Assembly: GCF_008831285.2 (NCBI RefSeq)
Contig: NC_045146.1
Coordinates: forward strand, 11,728,972-11,792,971
Direction of reading: 5' to 3'
Length of the DNA: 64,000 nucleotides
DNA from: Nymphaea colorata
Taxonomy: Eukaryota; Streptophyta; Magnoliopsida; Nymphaeales; Nymphaeaceae
The first letter of the stretch is position 1, and every line of letters starts with the position of its first letter. The translations under genes were made by a program, and so were the position numbers. Of the stretch, positions 1 to 12,700 are shown one piece after another. Under the pieces are notes generated by a model. It saw only the letters and a program-made list of their open reading frames with translations. It was not told the DNA's origin and made no database searches.

Positions 1-750
1 GCCTGCGTCGTCGCTAGCTAGGAAGAGCGACGCCCGTGCTACATCCTCCATGGCCGCACTCCTGCCCTTGAGAAGGCTGCCGGACTCCGCGACCATACGC
101 TGAATGTCATCAGCCTCCAGGTCCGGCTTGCCGAGGAATTTCCGGTAAGCATTGACGAGCATGTCCGATGGCACACCATGCGGCGAAATGCAGTTCACCC
201 GTATCCCATGCACCCCCAGTTCACATGCTGCGCTCCTGACTAAGCCCAGCAGTGCTGCCTTAGAGAGGCTGTAGGCATGCGAGGCGAGGCCGCCCATGAC
301 CGCCGCCGAGCTGGAGGTGCAGATGATGCAGCCGCCCTTCGTCCCCATCATGGCACGGGCTGCATGCTTAATGCCATGGACCACGCCGCACACGTTCACG
401 GCCACCAGCTTCTTCATCTCCTTCATGCTCATGGCCGCAATGCTGCCGGAGGGGCCTTCTACGCCCGCATTGTTGAGCATGATGTCCAACTGGCCGTGCC
501 AAGTCAGCGCCACATCGACCGCGGCCTCCACGTCGGACTCACAGGCCACGTCACAGTGCACGTAGCGAGCTCCTATTTGTTTAGCCAAAGTAAGGCCCAC
601 GTCATCGAGGATGTCCGCGATGATGACGTGGGCCCCATTATGAGCGAACAGCTTAGCAGTGGCTGCTCCTATGCCCTTAGCGCCCCCTGTTATGATGGCA
701 ACTCTCCCCTTCAATCTGTCATCATGCAACAAGTAGTTCACAGATTGCAT
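1..750 (-). CDS. Short-chain dehydrogenase/reductase, 3' end outside window
   Basis: An open frame of 250 codons runs from ATG at 750 off the left edge without an intron. The protein is a classical SDR: the Rossmann cofactor motif TGGAKGIG is at residues 21-28, NNAG at 93-96, the catalytic serine probably at 147, and the YSLSK catalytic pair at Tyr160/Lys164. A conserved NAD-binding aspartate region (CDV) follows the first half of the fold. Family members are about 270-285 residues long, so roughly 20-35 C-terminal residues are missing. The sequence is closest in style to the plant SDR110C group (TASSELSEED2, xanthoxin dehydrogenase ABA2, secoisolariciresinol dehydrogenase), which oxidise alcohols on hormones and specialised metabolites. 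The substrate cannot be told from sequence. The start was chosen because LKGRVAIITGG follows 12 residues later, as usual in the family. Confidence 0.93.
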   Translation of the reverse strand, partial: MQSVNYLLHDDRLKGRVAIITGGAKGIGAATAKLFAHNGAHVIIADILDDVGLTLAKQIGARYVHCDVACESDVEAAVDVALTWHGQLDIMLNNAGVEGPSGSIAAMSMKEMKKLVAVNVCGVVHGIKHAARAMMGTKGGCIICTSSSAAVMGGLASHAYSLSKAALLGLVRSAACELGVHGIRVNCISPHGVPSDMLVNAYRKFLGKPDLEADDIQRMVAESGSLLKGRSAAMEDVARASLFLASDDAG

Positions 751-2008
751 GCAGCAAGAAATTGGAGAACAGAGAAAGAAAGCTCGCGATTTTACATGAT
801 TTCTAGATTTAAAGGATGAAAAAGATTTCTTGTTGGTGAGCAAGAAAGTACGGCTACCATGACGAAGTGAGAAAAAGATTTGGAAAGCCTTTCTCAATTC
901 ATGGTTAAGACGATTTACCTTTGCTCATAAAAGCTCTTGCAGCCATTCAACTCCATTTTTCTAAAGCTGGATCCGTCGCCTCCACTTGGAGGCCAGGACT
1001 CGGTCAAGTAGATATATATCAAAGGCTGCGCATTACGTCTGGTAAAGAGTTAGAAGGGTCACGGCTCTCGCGCTCAAAAAACCAAGTACAGTTCACCAAT
1101 AAATGCTCCCGCCCACTCTGGTGAACCATTCATATTGTTCTTTCATATTTTAGAGTTTCGCATGATGTCGAGAAGGATTACCAATAACAGGACTTTGAGC
1201 ACCTGCCGCACCTCCCGCGTGAACATCCAAATGTATTCCCACCCATAGGTAGATGCTAGAAAGACGGGCAAGGTTTTACCGGAAAAAGGACCTTGTTATT
1301 TTGATGAGATTAGCTCGTTTCTTTTCTTGAAAATCAGACACGTTAGTCCGGAGTGAAAAGCATGGTTCCTTGGCTTTTTATATTGTAAGATATAGCAAAA
1401 CCCTGGTTCAAGCATATCTCTCTCTCTCTCTCTCTGGTTCGGAAGATATTGGAAAAGATTGTGATATTTCGGTTGCAGCAGTCAGGAGCGGCGAGTTGGA
1501 GACTGCCAAAGGGGAGAAAGCTGTCAAAAAAATCACCATATTAACAGCTAAAAAGAAAAGTGGCCTACCTTATCATAAAATTTCTCTCATAATCAAAACT
1601 GTTGGCTTTGCCAATAGATCGGTATTATTTTTTAAAATTTATTTCCACACCCAATATTTTGGCAACGTCTTGCTAAGCATAAAAAGTACTAATTTGATTC
1701 AGGTCACTGGATGTTCACGTGTCGCCTCATTACAGAGTGCCTGACAGGCTTATCAGTTATCAGTGTGCTGATGGTGTTGTGGTCTTGGTGTTGTTTCACA
1801 CTGTGACATAGACAAGGTACAAACAGCATCTCAGTTAATCTCTAAAAGCTTCAGCTTAGATGTGCTTCCTGCACTTTGATGCATCATGACAGAATCTTGG
1901 ACAAAATTTCAGAAGCAAAGAGATTCCATAATAAATGAACGTTCCGTTATTTAACCTCATTATTTTTTTCCAAGACTAACAAAACCATGAAAATCCGTAT
2001 CTTGGAAG
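751..2008. other. Intergenic: SDR promoter side and 3' end of the next gene
   Basis: No gene is visible here. Both flanking genes are on the minus strand, so this DNA must contain the promoter and leader of the SDR gene and the 3' untranslated region of the 11-exon gene that stops at 2009. A TATATATC-like stretch at about 1011-1020 (plus-strand coordinates) could be a TATA element for the SDR gene, but this is weak. A short CT run lies near 1413-1434. Confidence 0.5.
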
Positions 2009-5000
2009 TCAATAGGAGCCATTGCAGCGTACAAGAGTGGGTTGCATGGCAGTGGAAGCATCCCGCTCACACATCTCAGGAACAATGTTCACGATCCCTT
2101 CTTCCTGCATTCATGAAACACAATATTATTACATCCCTTGACAGCACATACCCTCCTGCACATGTACATGCTCAAGCAGAATAAGCATCTGAGTCGCCTC
2201 GGAGTTTCTTATCTTTGGGTATTTGAATTGCTCAATTTGGTGGCATTTGGTAACAATATAAATCATAAAAAGCAAGAAATTCAGAACTTTTCCAGGCATT
2301 TACAGTTTCGTGATGAAAATGTTGAATCCTTTGTATTAGCATTTGAAGATCATGTAATCCAAACTAACATCAGATTCGTTCCAACACATTGCAGCTGCTT
2401 TGTATACAAAAAGAAAATTAAACACCTTTGCTGCTATTTTGTATAAAATGAAAAGGTTGCCATGATTTTTTGCTCTACCTGTTCATACAAATGTGAGAAA
2501 TTGTGTCGCTATGATTCATTTTCTCAAGGGAACAACACTGTGTTCTCAGGCAATTCACCTTCACAACATTCCAAACTTTTCCCATAGGTATGAAAAGCAC
2601 AAACCTTAGCAATGTTCCTGAAGTAAGTGGTATTGTAGTTGCCAGTAGGGAAGAAGGCCTCAATGAGATCTGCCAGGACCAATTGAGGCTGAGATATTGC
2701 ACCATCATACCAATCTGCATAATTCATATAGCTTAAGTTACAATCTAAACAATCCAGATTCAGCAAGCACAATTCTCAGTTCTGTTTCAAGTTGGCCCAA
2801 AAAATTTACCAATTTGGTAGCATGTGGGAATTTCATATACTAGCCGCAAACCATGTAAAGATTAGGCTGCAGTGCCAGCTCTAATATGAAAAACCAGATC
2901 CACTCATTCCTAATACCTAACAGGAATTGAAATGCTTTTTTGACAAAAATATCTTCCAACCCAAAAAGCTTTAGCACCTTTATGATAACTATTCGACTCG
3001 TCAGAAAATTCTGAAGAAAATTATCATACCTAGAGTGGAAGAATTGATGATCCGCTTGTCATATCGCCAAAGACTTTGGTTGGAAAGAAAAGCAAAGCAA
3101 CTGTGGTCTTCAATGTATACATTTGCTAAGAAGTTGGAGACTTTGTAAGTTTCAGGTTCTGGAACATAAGTCTCATCTATCACCACGTCAAGCGTCTGTA
3201 AAAATTATAATAACATGACTTCAATAATGGAATTCTCAGGAAAATGCCTTCCTAATCATCATGATGAAGGTGACAAAGTTTGTGAATTCTTGTAAAGATT
3301 GCAATACTGTTAACATGCTTTAGCTTGTCTTGAGTTCAGATGGGAAACCAAAATGAGGTGAAGAGCTTGAAAGATCTTTCCTGTTGGCAGAAATGCCAAG
3401 GTTGTACTTGTAAATCCCAGTACATCTGGCAAACAACTATATTTCATGGCATGCAGGACTTCATATAAAAGTTATCAGTGCCAACAAGCCCTCACATCAT
3501 ATATTAAGAAATTTAAAAGTATTAACTTGTGCAATTTCTTAATGGACTGAAGGTACTTACACACAAAATTGCATGAAATTCCTCGTTATCATCAGGATCT
3601 GAGACATTATAAGTGTTCTTACTAATGGAACTGTCCAAGTTCTCACCCCCAGCAGCTTCAACATACTGCACCATACAGCCATAATTTTTGTTTTTTTTTA
3701 AAATGAATGAGCAAGGAGAAAAAAATTGCTTTCTGATAATCTACAATGCAAATCAAGTGAACATATGCCTATGGAAGTTGAAACTTTCGAAAATAAAAAT
3801 GAAATAAAAAAAAGTCAGTTTTACCTCAAGTTTGTAGGGGTCTTTGGAGAAAGACCAAATCCCCTGCACATGGTGCACTAACCAAATTAAGTAAAACATA
3901 TATCAAACAAAAACATTCAGTGGGTACTACTAGGAAGGCCTGTAGAAAATGAAAGCTCCTGAAACACCGGAACTCATGAAAGCTACTGTGAGTTGTGAGT
4001 CGTCTGATCCATTTGATTGGACATATGAAATTGAAGACTGACCTCATTGAACTGCAACCAAGCAGCAATTGGTTTTGGTGATGTCGTTCTGTTTGATGCA
4101 GCTGTGCTCAAACATGCATAGTTCTCCTTCACCTGTTCACCAGAATTTTTCAAGGTGGGGAATCAGATGCCTTAAATCTCAAGTCTTTTAAGGTGGATGG
4201 AGTGAAGGGTTTGGTCTAGATAAGACCACCAAGGAAGCAGGGAAACCACCGTTAGGCTATCTGTGGTTCAGATCTTCAGCTTCACTTTTTTCTAGCTGTC
4301 TTGATCCACCCAAATGGGCATGAAATGTAAGTTATTTGCAGAAATATTCAATATGTTGCTATCCATAGTGGATGTAAAGGTAGCTATAATTAGAGTTTTC
4401 TTTAGTTTACTTTATCTCACAAAGGACTCTGCTTTGACTCATCTTCTGCGTTTCCTTATATGTAAGCTACATTGAGACCTTCGCATAATTGGATGTATAC
4501 ATGTATCTACAGCCGCGTGCATTCAACAAATAGATATCAATGGATATATAGTGCATTCAACAAATAGATCTCGGGAGTTATATAGGTATTAGCTAATGGG
4601 TATAACACTGCTAAGACAACAGAAAGCACATGTAGCTTAATTAAATGAACAAAGATGCCTAAGTAGGTCCATGAGTTAGGTTTTCTTAGGCTATGTAAGA
4701 CCGAGCAAATTGGTGCAACTCAAAACATGAACAATGAGGCACTTAGGCTGGCTTTAATAGCAGCAGATATGAGCCTGGTAACGTGATCAAGCAAAGTCAG
4801 ATTTTTTTTCTCTTGGTCTCCTGCCTACTTTGGATGAGTCAAGATTGAATGAGTTTGCTGTTGCGACCTAGTAAAAGCTTATGTTAAAGAGATGGTTATA
4901 ACTGCTCTTAAATCTTGAAGCTGTTTCGACCAAACCTAACCATATAGGTGTGATCTAAATGGTTGATTTGATAAGCAAATGCCTGAATCACTGGATCGTT

Positions 5001-7911
5001 GGAACTAGATATGTTTCAAGGGTCCGATAATATTTTAGAGGTCTAAAGTTATAAAAATGCAAACTATTGTTAACTGAAAAACGCTTTCCTATCAGATACA
5101 TGATTTGAAGGTTGTTCTTTTTTCAGTTAAAACAACCAAGCAAATCAAGTCCATACGATTAAAGAAGCACTTGTACAGTCTCTTTGACAAAAGATAGCTA
5201 GAACTTAACTATCTCATTTGGATAGAGTAAAAAATATTGAACCAGCGAAGGTTGAAAATGTAAACTTACCGCCGTGAAGATGCTATTGGCCCTTGCTTCC
5301 ATGTTGTAAAATGCCCCCAAGTACTTGATCCACTCTGCACGCTGAAGAGCCTCTATTTAAACAATCAACGTACTTGAAAGCGAAGAAGGCAAGGAGCATT
5401 TAGATTAACAACTTATACTCCACAACCCACATGAGTTAATTACTTTAAAATTCTAATGGGGATCAGATGCTCAAATGAACATAATATTCATGACCAACTG
5501 ATAGGTGGCACTCAGGCACATGATTTAGGAACGAAATTAACGGGAAAACAAGAACAAGGAAAGAAATACGAAGTAGATCTTCCACTGAAAGCGTTTACCT
5601 GTACGGGAGTGTTCTCCACAGCGGGTAGAAACAAAGCGAAATTACACGCAAGTTCATCACCAGGCTTGCTGACGAAATGCGCAGGAAATTGAGAGAGCAG
5701 CTGAGTTTCATTGGCATTCACGACTTGTATCGATCCTTCCAGATAATATTTCAGGATACACTCCGAAGATAGCGAGTTAGAGGTGATGGCCTTCAAGCTC
5801 CCCAATTGGCCCAAGAGCTACACTGGGAGAGAAAGAAGGAATAATTATGCGAATCAAGAAAAAAGCAAGCGTCTTTCTTGTTTTCTTTTTTCTGGTTGAA
5901 GTGGCGTTCGGTGGCCACAACCTAACGGGAATCCCATGCAGAAGTGTACAGCTTCCTTACCTCCAAAAACGACACTGCCAAAGATAGAAAATGAAAAAGG
6001 GTTAGAGGCTGGAAATCTACAATCGGAAGCTGTGAATCCCACGGTTTTTCTTTATTCTGGAACCGTAGGTTTTAATAATATATAAAAAGCTTGATTTGTA
6101 AATGAGATTAAAAACCCATTGCTTTTAGTTTGTCCGGTCATATAGCACGGCCTGCGCATAAAAAAATGTCACAATCTTTTATTGGCCACTTTAATTTGGC
6201 ACCATCTTGTTAAATTTATGAAGAAATCCTAAATCATTGGACGGGCACGATCTAAGATAGAGATGACCTGCCCATCAACCTAAAGCACGGCACTCTCATG
6301 CTTATCTGAAAGTGAAAGTTGCGAAAATCCTCTCCCATCAATCATAGGCCGATGTAGTCGTGGATCCGAAACAGTTATTTCCAAATCTCAGCTCATACAG
6401 GCCGTATCGACCGATACGACTCACATATGTGAGCCGGTATGACAAAGAAAAAAATTTTAAAATAAGTTTTCGTTTTGTTTCTTTTGATGATCCACATGTA
6501 CGGTAAGCCGATGCATATAATTGAAGCACATTGTTTTATAAGGTTTCCGCTAGGAAAAATAATGTGATACTAAAATATCGGGAAAAAAAGCATATGACAT
6601 GACCCAATCACTATATGCGACAATGCAGAGGCTGGCCGCAATGTTCTTACCCAAAGTATATTTGAATAAAATAATATTTAAAAACAAATTTTGAATTGAA
6701 AGAAATGGTTTTGCTTCGATGCCAACAAGTTCATGAACATGCAATCAGTTCCTGCCCAAACCCCGGAGTTCCTGATCTTGGTCAGCTTTCAATGCAAATC
6801 AAAGTTGAGACGCAGCTTACGTGGGAAAGCGGAGGTGTCGACGGAGAAGTTGGAGAGCGGGACGATGAAGGATTTGATTCGCGATGTGCAGTACTTGACA
6901 CGCCCCGCCATCCTCGACGTGTTCTGCAAATGCTCCACCGACAAATTTCTTCCTTTAATGTTCTTTCTTTGCATATGTACATTGGCACAAAGATGAAAGC
7001 TTCTTCAAGCTCCGTAAAGAGAGAAACTAAAATTCATGAACTTATACTGAAATCACGAACTTGGTCCCCAAGTTCTCATTCTTTTTTACTCATCAAGAAA
7101 GCATCTGCCCACTGTTTTTTTCTGGGTTTTTGGCAATTAATTAATGATCGTACCCGTCGCAGCAGGCGACAAGATGGTTCACATGTCGAATATCTTACAC
7201 CACAAGAGAAACGAGTCTTCCTCTCCTAATCGTAGACAAGCCGGCGTTAGGAAGGCCTCTACGCTTTACCAAATTCAGGTATTCGACCACTCTTCATCTC
7301 TTTCTCGATTCTAACTTTTAACCAGGCAAACGGAGCCTGTGCTAGACACAGGAAGTTGCAGACAGAGATGAAGTCCAACAAAAACTTCATACGGATCACT
7401 TCTCTTCCAGTATGGTAGCTTCGGCTTCACTCATTAGTAAACTACGTCATTTGTGTTGATAGCCAAAGTTCGGGAGATCGGCTAGAAACAGTTGCTAAAG
7501 CTAACTCCAAATAATGCACTTGGAGATCTCTCACATATGACGTCTCTAATGGGGAAAGAGAAAAACAGAGAGAGAGAGAGAGGAGACAGTTCTTATGTCG
7601 TCCCGCTTCTGACCTTTTTATGATGCAAAGAAAGATGGTGTAAGGGATGGAACTTTTACCTGAATTAGAAGGTAGCTCTTAGCATCAATGGCATTTTTTA
7701 TGACTTTGAAGCTCTGGCCGTAGTAACTGTGGAAATATTGAGCAAATTCTACATGGGAAATGTTGCCTACTGCAGGAGCCGGAGATGCACCCGAGCACAA
7801 GGTTATGGGGGAGAATGAGAGGAGGAGGAGGAGGAGGAAGGATTTCAATGGAGAAAAGGCCATGGATGGAGATGAAGCCGGGAGCTTCTTCTTCTTGTTC
7901 ATCTCCTTCAT
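2009..7911 (-). CDS. Secreted Fe/B12 periplasmic-binding-like (TroA-like) protein, 11 exons
   Basis: Predicted exons on the minus strand: 7911-7660, 6923-6821, 5974-5961, 5817-5599, 5341-5270, 4132-4043, 3863-3825, 3665-3561, 3195-3030, 2714-2605, 2104-2009. All join at GT-AG sites in phase and give 421 residues. The N-terminus has a hydrophobic core (residues 25-36) and a likely signal cleavage near residue 40; Met17 is an equally good start and gives a more compact signal peptide. Ten N-x-S/T sequons (for example NIS, NFS, NRT, NVS, NQS, NTT) support passage through the secretory route. Landmarks include [10 protein letters not shown], the region [25 protein letters not shown] and [17 protein letters not shown] recall this as a conserved plant and algal family annotated by resemblance to bacterial iron/B12 substrate-binding proteins; its ligand in plants is unknown to me. 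The structure is well supported; the family label is moderately so. Confidence 0.85.
5961..5974 (-). other. 14-nt microexon of the periplasmic-binding-like gene
   Basis: Exon 2 ends with one base of a codon (donor GTAAGC at 6820) and exon 4 begins at a codon boundary, so direct joining shifts the frame. The 14 bases at 5974-5961, flanked by an acceptor GCAG and a donor GTAAGG, restore the frame and supply the residues between FP and LLGQLGSLK, giving FPLSFLELLGQLG. This fits the spacing I recall for the family (FPxSFFELLG). Its size makes it easy for automatic annotation to miss. Confidence 0.8.
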
Positions 7912-9715
7912 GACTCCTCATGCTCCAAATTTAATAGGAGAGCAAGAAAATGTATGGGGACACAGAGGAGCATTTTGAGCAGCTTTTCCACCTCGTCTTG
8001 TTTTTTCTCCACTTCTCGATCTTCCCTTTCTCTGAACTAAAGCGAGCACCCGTGACCAGAGTGGTTGGGTAGAGACAATATCATTGTGAGCATGCATGTT
8101 TAGCTCATGTGTTCCATCTCCTGAGATGCCAACTTTACCCCCTTCTCTTAGGTTTTTCAATGACATGCGCTTACCCAATTCCCATTTTATTGTGTATCAA
8201 ATCTATTATTTTTAGAAACAAAAATAAATCAATACGATTGTGATAGCAAAATTGACAACATAGATTGGATTTTTAACACATTTTTATGTTTTTTTCTTTT
8301 AAAGTTAAAAAGTTCGACACACGCTTCGAGATGCTGATTCAGTGAAGAGGGCTAGTTTGGTCAGTGCGAGCCAAACGAGTCGAGCGTTTCACGGGGATGG
8401 ATGACCTTTGGAGTCGGTAAAAGGAATGAAGGGAACTGTTTTCTTCCCATTCTTTAAAAGGCCAGAAAAGTAAGAATTGATAGCTTTTGGATCCATTTGG
8501 GGATCCATGGCGTCGTTGTCCCTTCCGAGAGGCATCTCGTTGAGAAACTCAAGATGTCCTCCTCGAGCAGGCCAACTGCGGCGGATCCTGACCTAAAACC
8601 ACGTGGGTCCGGACGACCGATGCAGACGATTGCACGTTCCTGTGAACTTGTCGACCCATTTAGATCCAACTACCCGACTCCTTATTCAGACGGCGAGGTT
8701 CGTATAAGGAACATAAAGAGAAAAAAAACACAAAATAACATAAGGGTTTTTTCATTAACTAAAAAACTCATTACAAATTTTACCTAAACGCTCTTCAATA
8801 GGGTAAAAAATGATCTATGGCCTAGAACCAAGCAAAAGAGAAAAAAATCCAAAATATGAAAATAAATCTTGTTGCTTTGCTCCTGTGTGATTCTCCATGG
8901 GTTGGAAGAGAGTCGGTCTCGACGAATCAAATTTCAGTTCCAAATATACACCTGTAGAAGGTGGAAGAGAGTCGCCATCGACGAATCGAATTTCATCTCC
9001 AAACATATACATGTGGGAGGCAGCATTGGGTTTGAGTCGTTCCAGCGAAGGTTGAATTCAGGTCTAAGGTTTACATAACGGCTTCAGCATGTGTTTTGGG
9101 TTTTAATGTTAGATTGGGTTTGGGTATGAAAACAGGAAAAAAGGAAAAAGAAGGGCATCCTATTTTCGAATCAGGATGAACTGTCCATTTTGAATTTTCA
9201 AACTCTTAAAAGCAGTAAGAAAGCTAATTAATAGATCTTAAAATGTTTTCTTTTCAGTGAAAGGGCATACATCCGCTTGATTCAGCCCAATTTTGAGAAC
9301 AATGATGATTAGTCTGGCTTTTATTTAAGCACAACACGGACACACACATATATGGGGTCAAGCTATGTATCAATTCAAATGCTGAACAAACATGTTATCA
9401 ACCAAGTTAAGATTAACTCAAATAATCCTGAAATATTTTAGGTCTTGTGCGTCCAAGCCAATGGCATGTGTTTATCTACTTGTGATTGCACCATCATGCA
9501 CAATTCTGCAAACATTAATAAAAGTTGGCAGTCAAATGTAATTAATAAAATCTGGTAGTAAAAGATGATTAGTTAGATTATTTCCCACAAATGAAGGAAG
9601 AATCTGTTGTAAGACGGTAGAGAGAAAAATATGTGAACAGTTCAGCTTTATCCATTAAGACTGCAAGGCAAGAACTATTACGATAACAGTAAGTGCAGAA
9701 TATACATACATGTAA
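7912..9715. other. Intergenic spacer with promoter of the 11-exon gene
   Basis: I see no convincing gene. The right-hand part must hold the 3' untranslated region of the Abitram-like gene (stop at 9716), and the left-hand part the leader and promoter of the gene starting at 7911. A 59-bp tandem duplication lies at 8904-9021. Open frames here are short, overlap on opposite strands and show no recognisable motif. Confidence 0.5.
8904..9021. repeat. 59-bp tandem duplication, two diverged copies
   Basis: Two adjacent copies begin at 8904 and 8963 with GGAAGAGAGTCG and share CGACGAATC, AATTTCA and a CCAAA-ATATACA segment at the same spacing. They differ at several positions, so the duplication is not recent. 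No function is evident. Confidence 0.8.
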
Positions 9716-12700
9716 TCAGGGGATGCCTCTCAGCTTCTTGTACTCTTCAAGGTTCAGGAAGTAATCCTTGCTCTTGAGCCAATCCTCTGGCTTGGGCATT
9801 AAAATTGCTACATAACCTTCTCTAGCAGCCTAAGTCATTGAAAGGACAAGAAATAAATTTATGGCAATTTTTACCAGTATTCTCATTTGCAATTAGAAAT
9901 TTGAGAAACTTCAAGAGAAAATAGGTCCTCCTCTGCTAAACAATATTTGACAGGAAAAAGAAAATAGTACATTTCTGTTTGTACAGAAATGTGTACAGAA
10001 AAACAAGAACCAGCAAGTAGAATCACGTGCTTCTAGGATTCAATTTGAAAGGGGAAAAACAATGGGACTCATAATTTATCCATTGGTTGGTGAATGTAGT
10101 CATGCACACTAAAAGAAGGGGTAAATGTGCACCATTCCTGCTAAACCCTTGTCATGTGATGTGAGAAACATGCTGTTTTCTCTGAACTAACTAAACTATC
10201 CCTATTTTTCACCATATCAGGGATGCACACAACCCCATGCAAAGGTCTTACAGTTAGTGTGTTGGTTTCCTCTAAAAGTTTTTTCCTTCAAGCCCCATTA
10301 TCAGAGAAATAAGATATCTAAAGCAGCTTCACATACGTAAGAGTTATACCAGCTTGTTGCAGAACAACGAATTTTGCCAATTACAGCAGATACTACTTTT
10401 AAGATGTGAAAACTTCCTGTCAGACATACAGTTCCATCTTCGTAGAAGTTTCCTAATATATCATCATCTTTTCAAGTTCTCTAGATCCCCATCCTCCACT
10501 TTTTGTTAACCAAGACAAAATCCATTGTACACATTACGCGCTGTCAAAGGGATTAACAGAAACTTCCCAACTGAAAAAAGGGTCTTGCCCTCAACTGAAG
10601 AATGATCCTGGAAACTAATCAATTTTTTAAAAAAAAAAACATAATAAGCATTTTTTTAGAAGCTAAATATACTAATATGTTCTCCATACTGAAAAACCTA
10701 AGAACCAACACAAAAAAATATGAACGTTAAAACACACTGATCCAAACGATTTTGGTCTATAAAATATTATCCACAGACTAAGAAAACATGGTTTCAATGT
10801 CAACTACATGTTTTTGGACATGAAGACACATTCGTGCAGTTAGTTTCATGAAGAATAACTTGCAAATATGAAAATTTCACGTTACTTGTTAAAGTATAAA
10901 TGAAGACTCAAACTGCCTTTCTTCCTACTTACCAACCAAGTTAATTAAAGTTATTTTGGATGCTGTTGATGGAAGGATATGGGTGTCCAAATGTTACAAA
11001 GGAGAGCATGGATTTAAAAACTTCAAAAGAGAGAGATGACCTTTGAAAATGGCTAATAAGATGATGATTATTATGGAAAGAACTCTTTTTAAACGATTAT
11101 AAGTCCATATGCTCGTGCACTTGGAAAATGAGTCTCATAATTTTCACCAAACAACGCAAAAGAATTACCAAATGAAAATCCATTACAGGAAATTAAGGAT
11201 ATGCACCATACAGTCAGCATACATGTGATGGTCATAGTGAAAGGACTTTAAGAACCAAGCAGGTTGTTGCATGGAATGGTCAGCCTGCCAACAGATTGAG
11301 CAGCAGGCAGACTGCAGATTTTCCAATATCTTGTGAGAGGCAGAAACATGAGCTTCACTTCCAAGGAGACACACACACTTGATAAGCTATTGAATTGATT
11401 AAAGAAGCAAGCAAGTTGTGGAAGTTCGAGTTAATGCACCCAGCCAATGTTCAATCAGTCAGTCTCAGCAGGTTGCCAATCATATACCGCAGTGTTAAGT
11501 AAAGTGGGTTCCTTCAGTAGCTTATCATCCATTTCAAGAAGGGATCCTTTTACACAGAACCTGCAAAACATCCCTAAGCCAAAATTATTGGGATAAAAAA
11601 ATAAAATGCACCACAAAATCATCAGACAAGCTTGAATCAAACAATGAAAGGTTTGTCATTTGCAAAAACATTGCATGAAGCAGACTTGGCCTGAAGATGC
11701 TGTGCATTCTGCAGAATAATGATTTGACCCCCTTGTGAATTATCAGAAACTATATAATATATAAAGACTCAAAAACCATGAATTGGAAGAAACATTAGGA
11801 AATCCTACAAGTCATAAGGAAATGGATGCAATCACCAAAAACAAAGCTCTTTTATATAGGCAAGCATTAGAGTACTAATAACACAATAGGCGCCCTAAGT
11901 TTGACAGACTCACATCCCCATGGTTCCATGCATTAAGACCACAAACCAGCTTCCAAAATGCATATTTTGCTAGATGAAATGTAAAAGGGAAACCGACAAT
12001 TAGATGTCACACATTTCTCTGAAGAAGACCAGGAAAGTAGGTGGAGGCATACAAACCATCAAGCCAGGATAGGTGAAAGTTGACTGCCAACCTCAGAGGC
12101 TTATCAATGTGCCTGAAGACAGACTAGTAGATGCAGGACACTCCATGCTGATCAGAGGTTAATCAGTGTGCCTGAAGACGGATCAGTCGATGCAAAGAGT
12201 CCCAGATGGTAGGACTGAGGCAGTTACTGATTTCTTCTAAAGATCAAACAAAACCCAATATCATAAAATAGTGTCAACCAATCACAGGGAGAATTTTTTT
12301 GTGTCATGATCAATTCAGGGTAGAGGCCAACACCATGTTTAGATGTGCCAAGTCTGAAGTACGACTACCAATTCTACTTGCATGACTATGTCTTGTAGTT
12401 TCACAAGAACCTTGTAGAGATTACAATCTCCTCTGCCGCTCAGGTTCTAGAAATCAAAAATAGAAATTTTTCTTCACCGAGGATCAAGTACTGATAGCAG
12501 AAAGAATGTGGTGAACAGAGATCAAACAGCGAAAAACAGTTCAATGCTACAATCATGACAAGTACTTCCATGCTCATCCATTCTCAATGTCAGTTTCCCT
12601 TGTGGAGGGTAAAACGAAGCACAGAACTGGCACGCACAACTAGTATCAAAACTCAGCATTCGGACCCAAAAAATTGCCACCGTAGCACGAATTTGAATTA

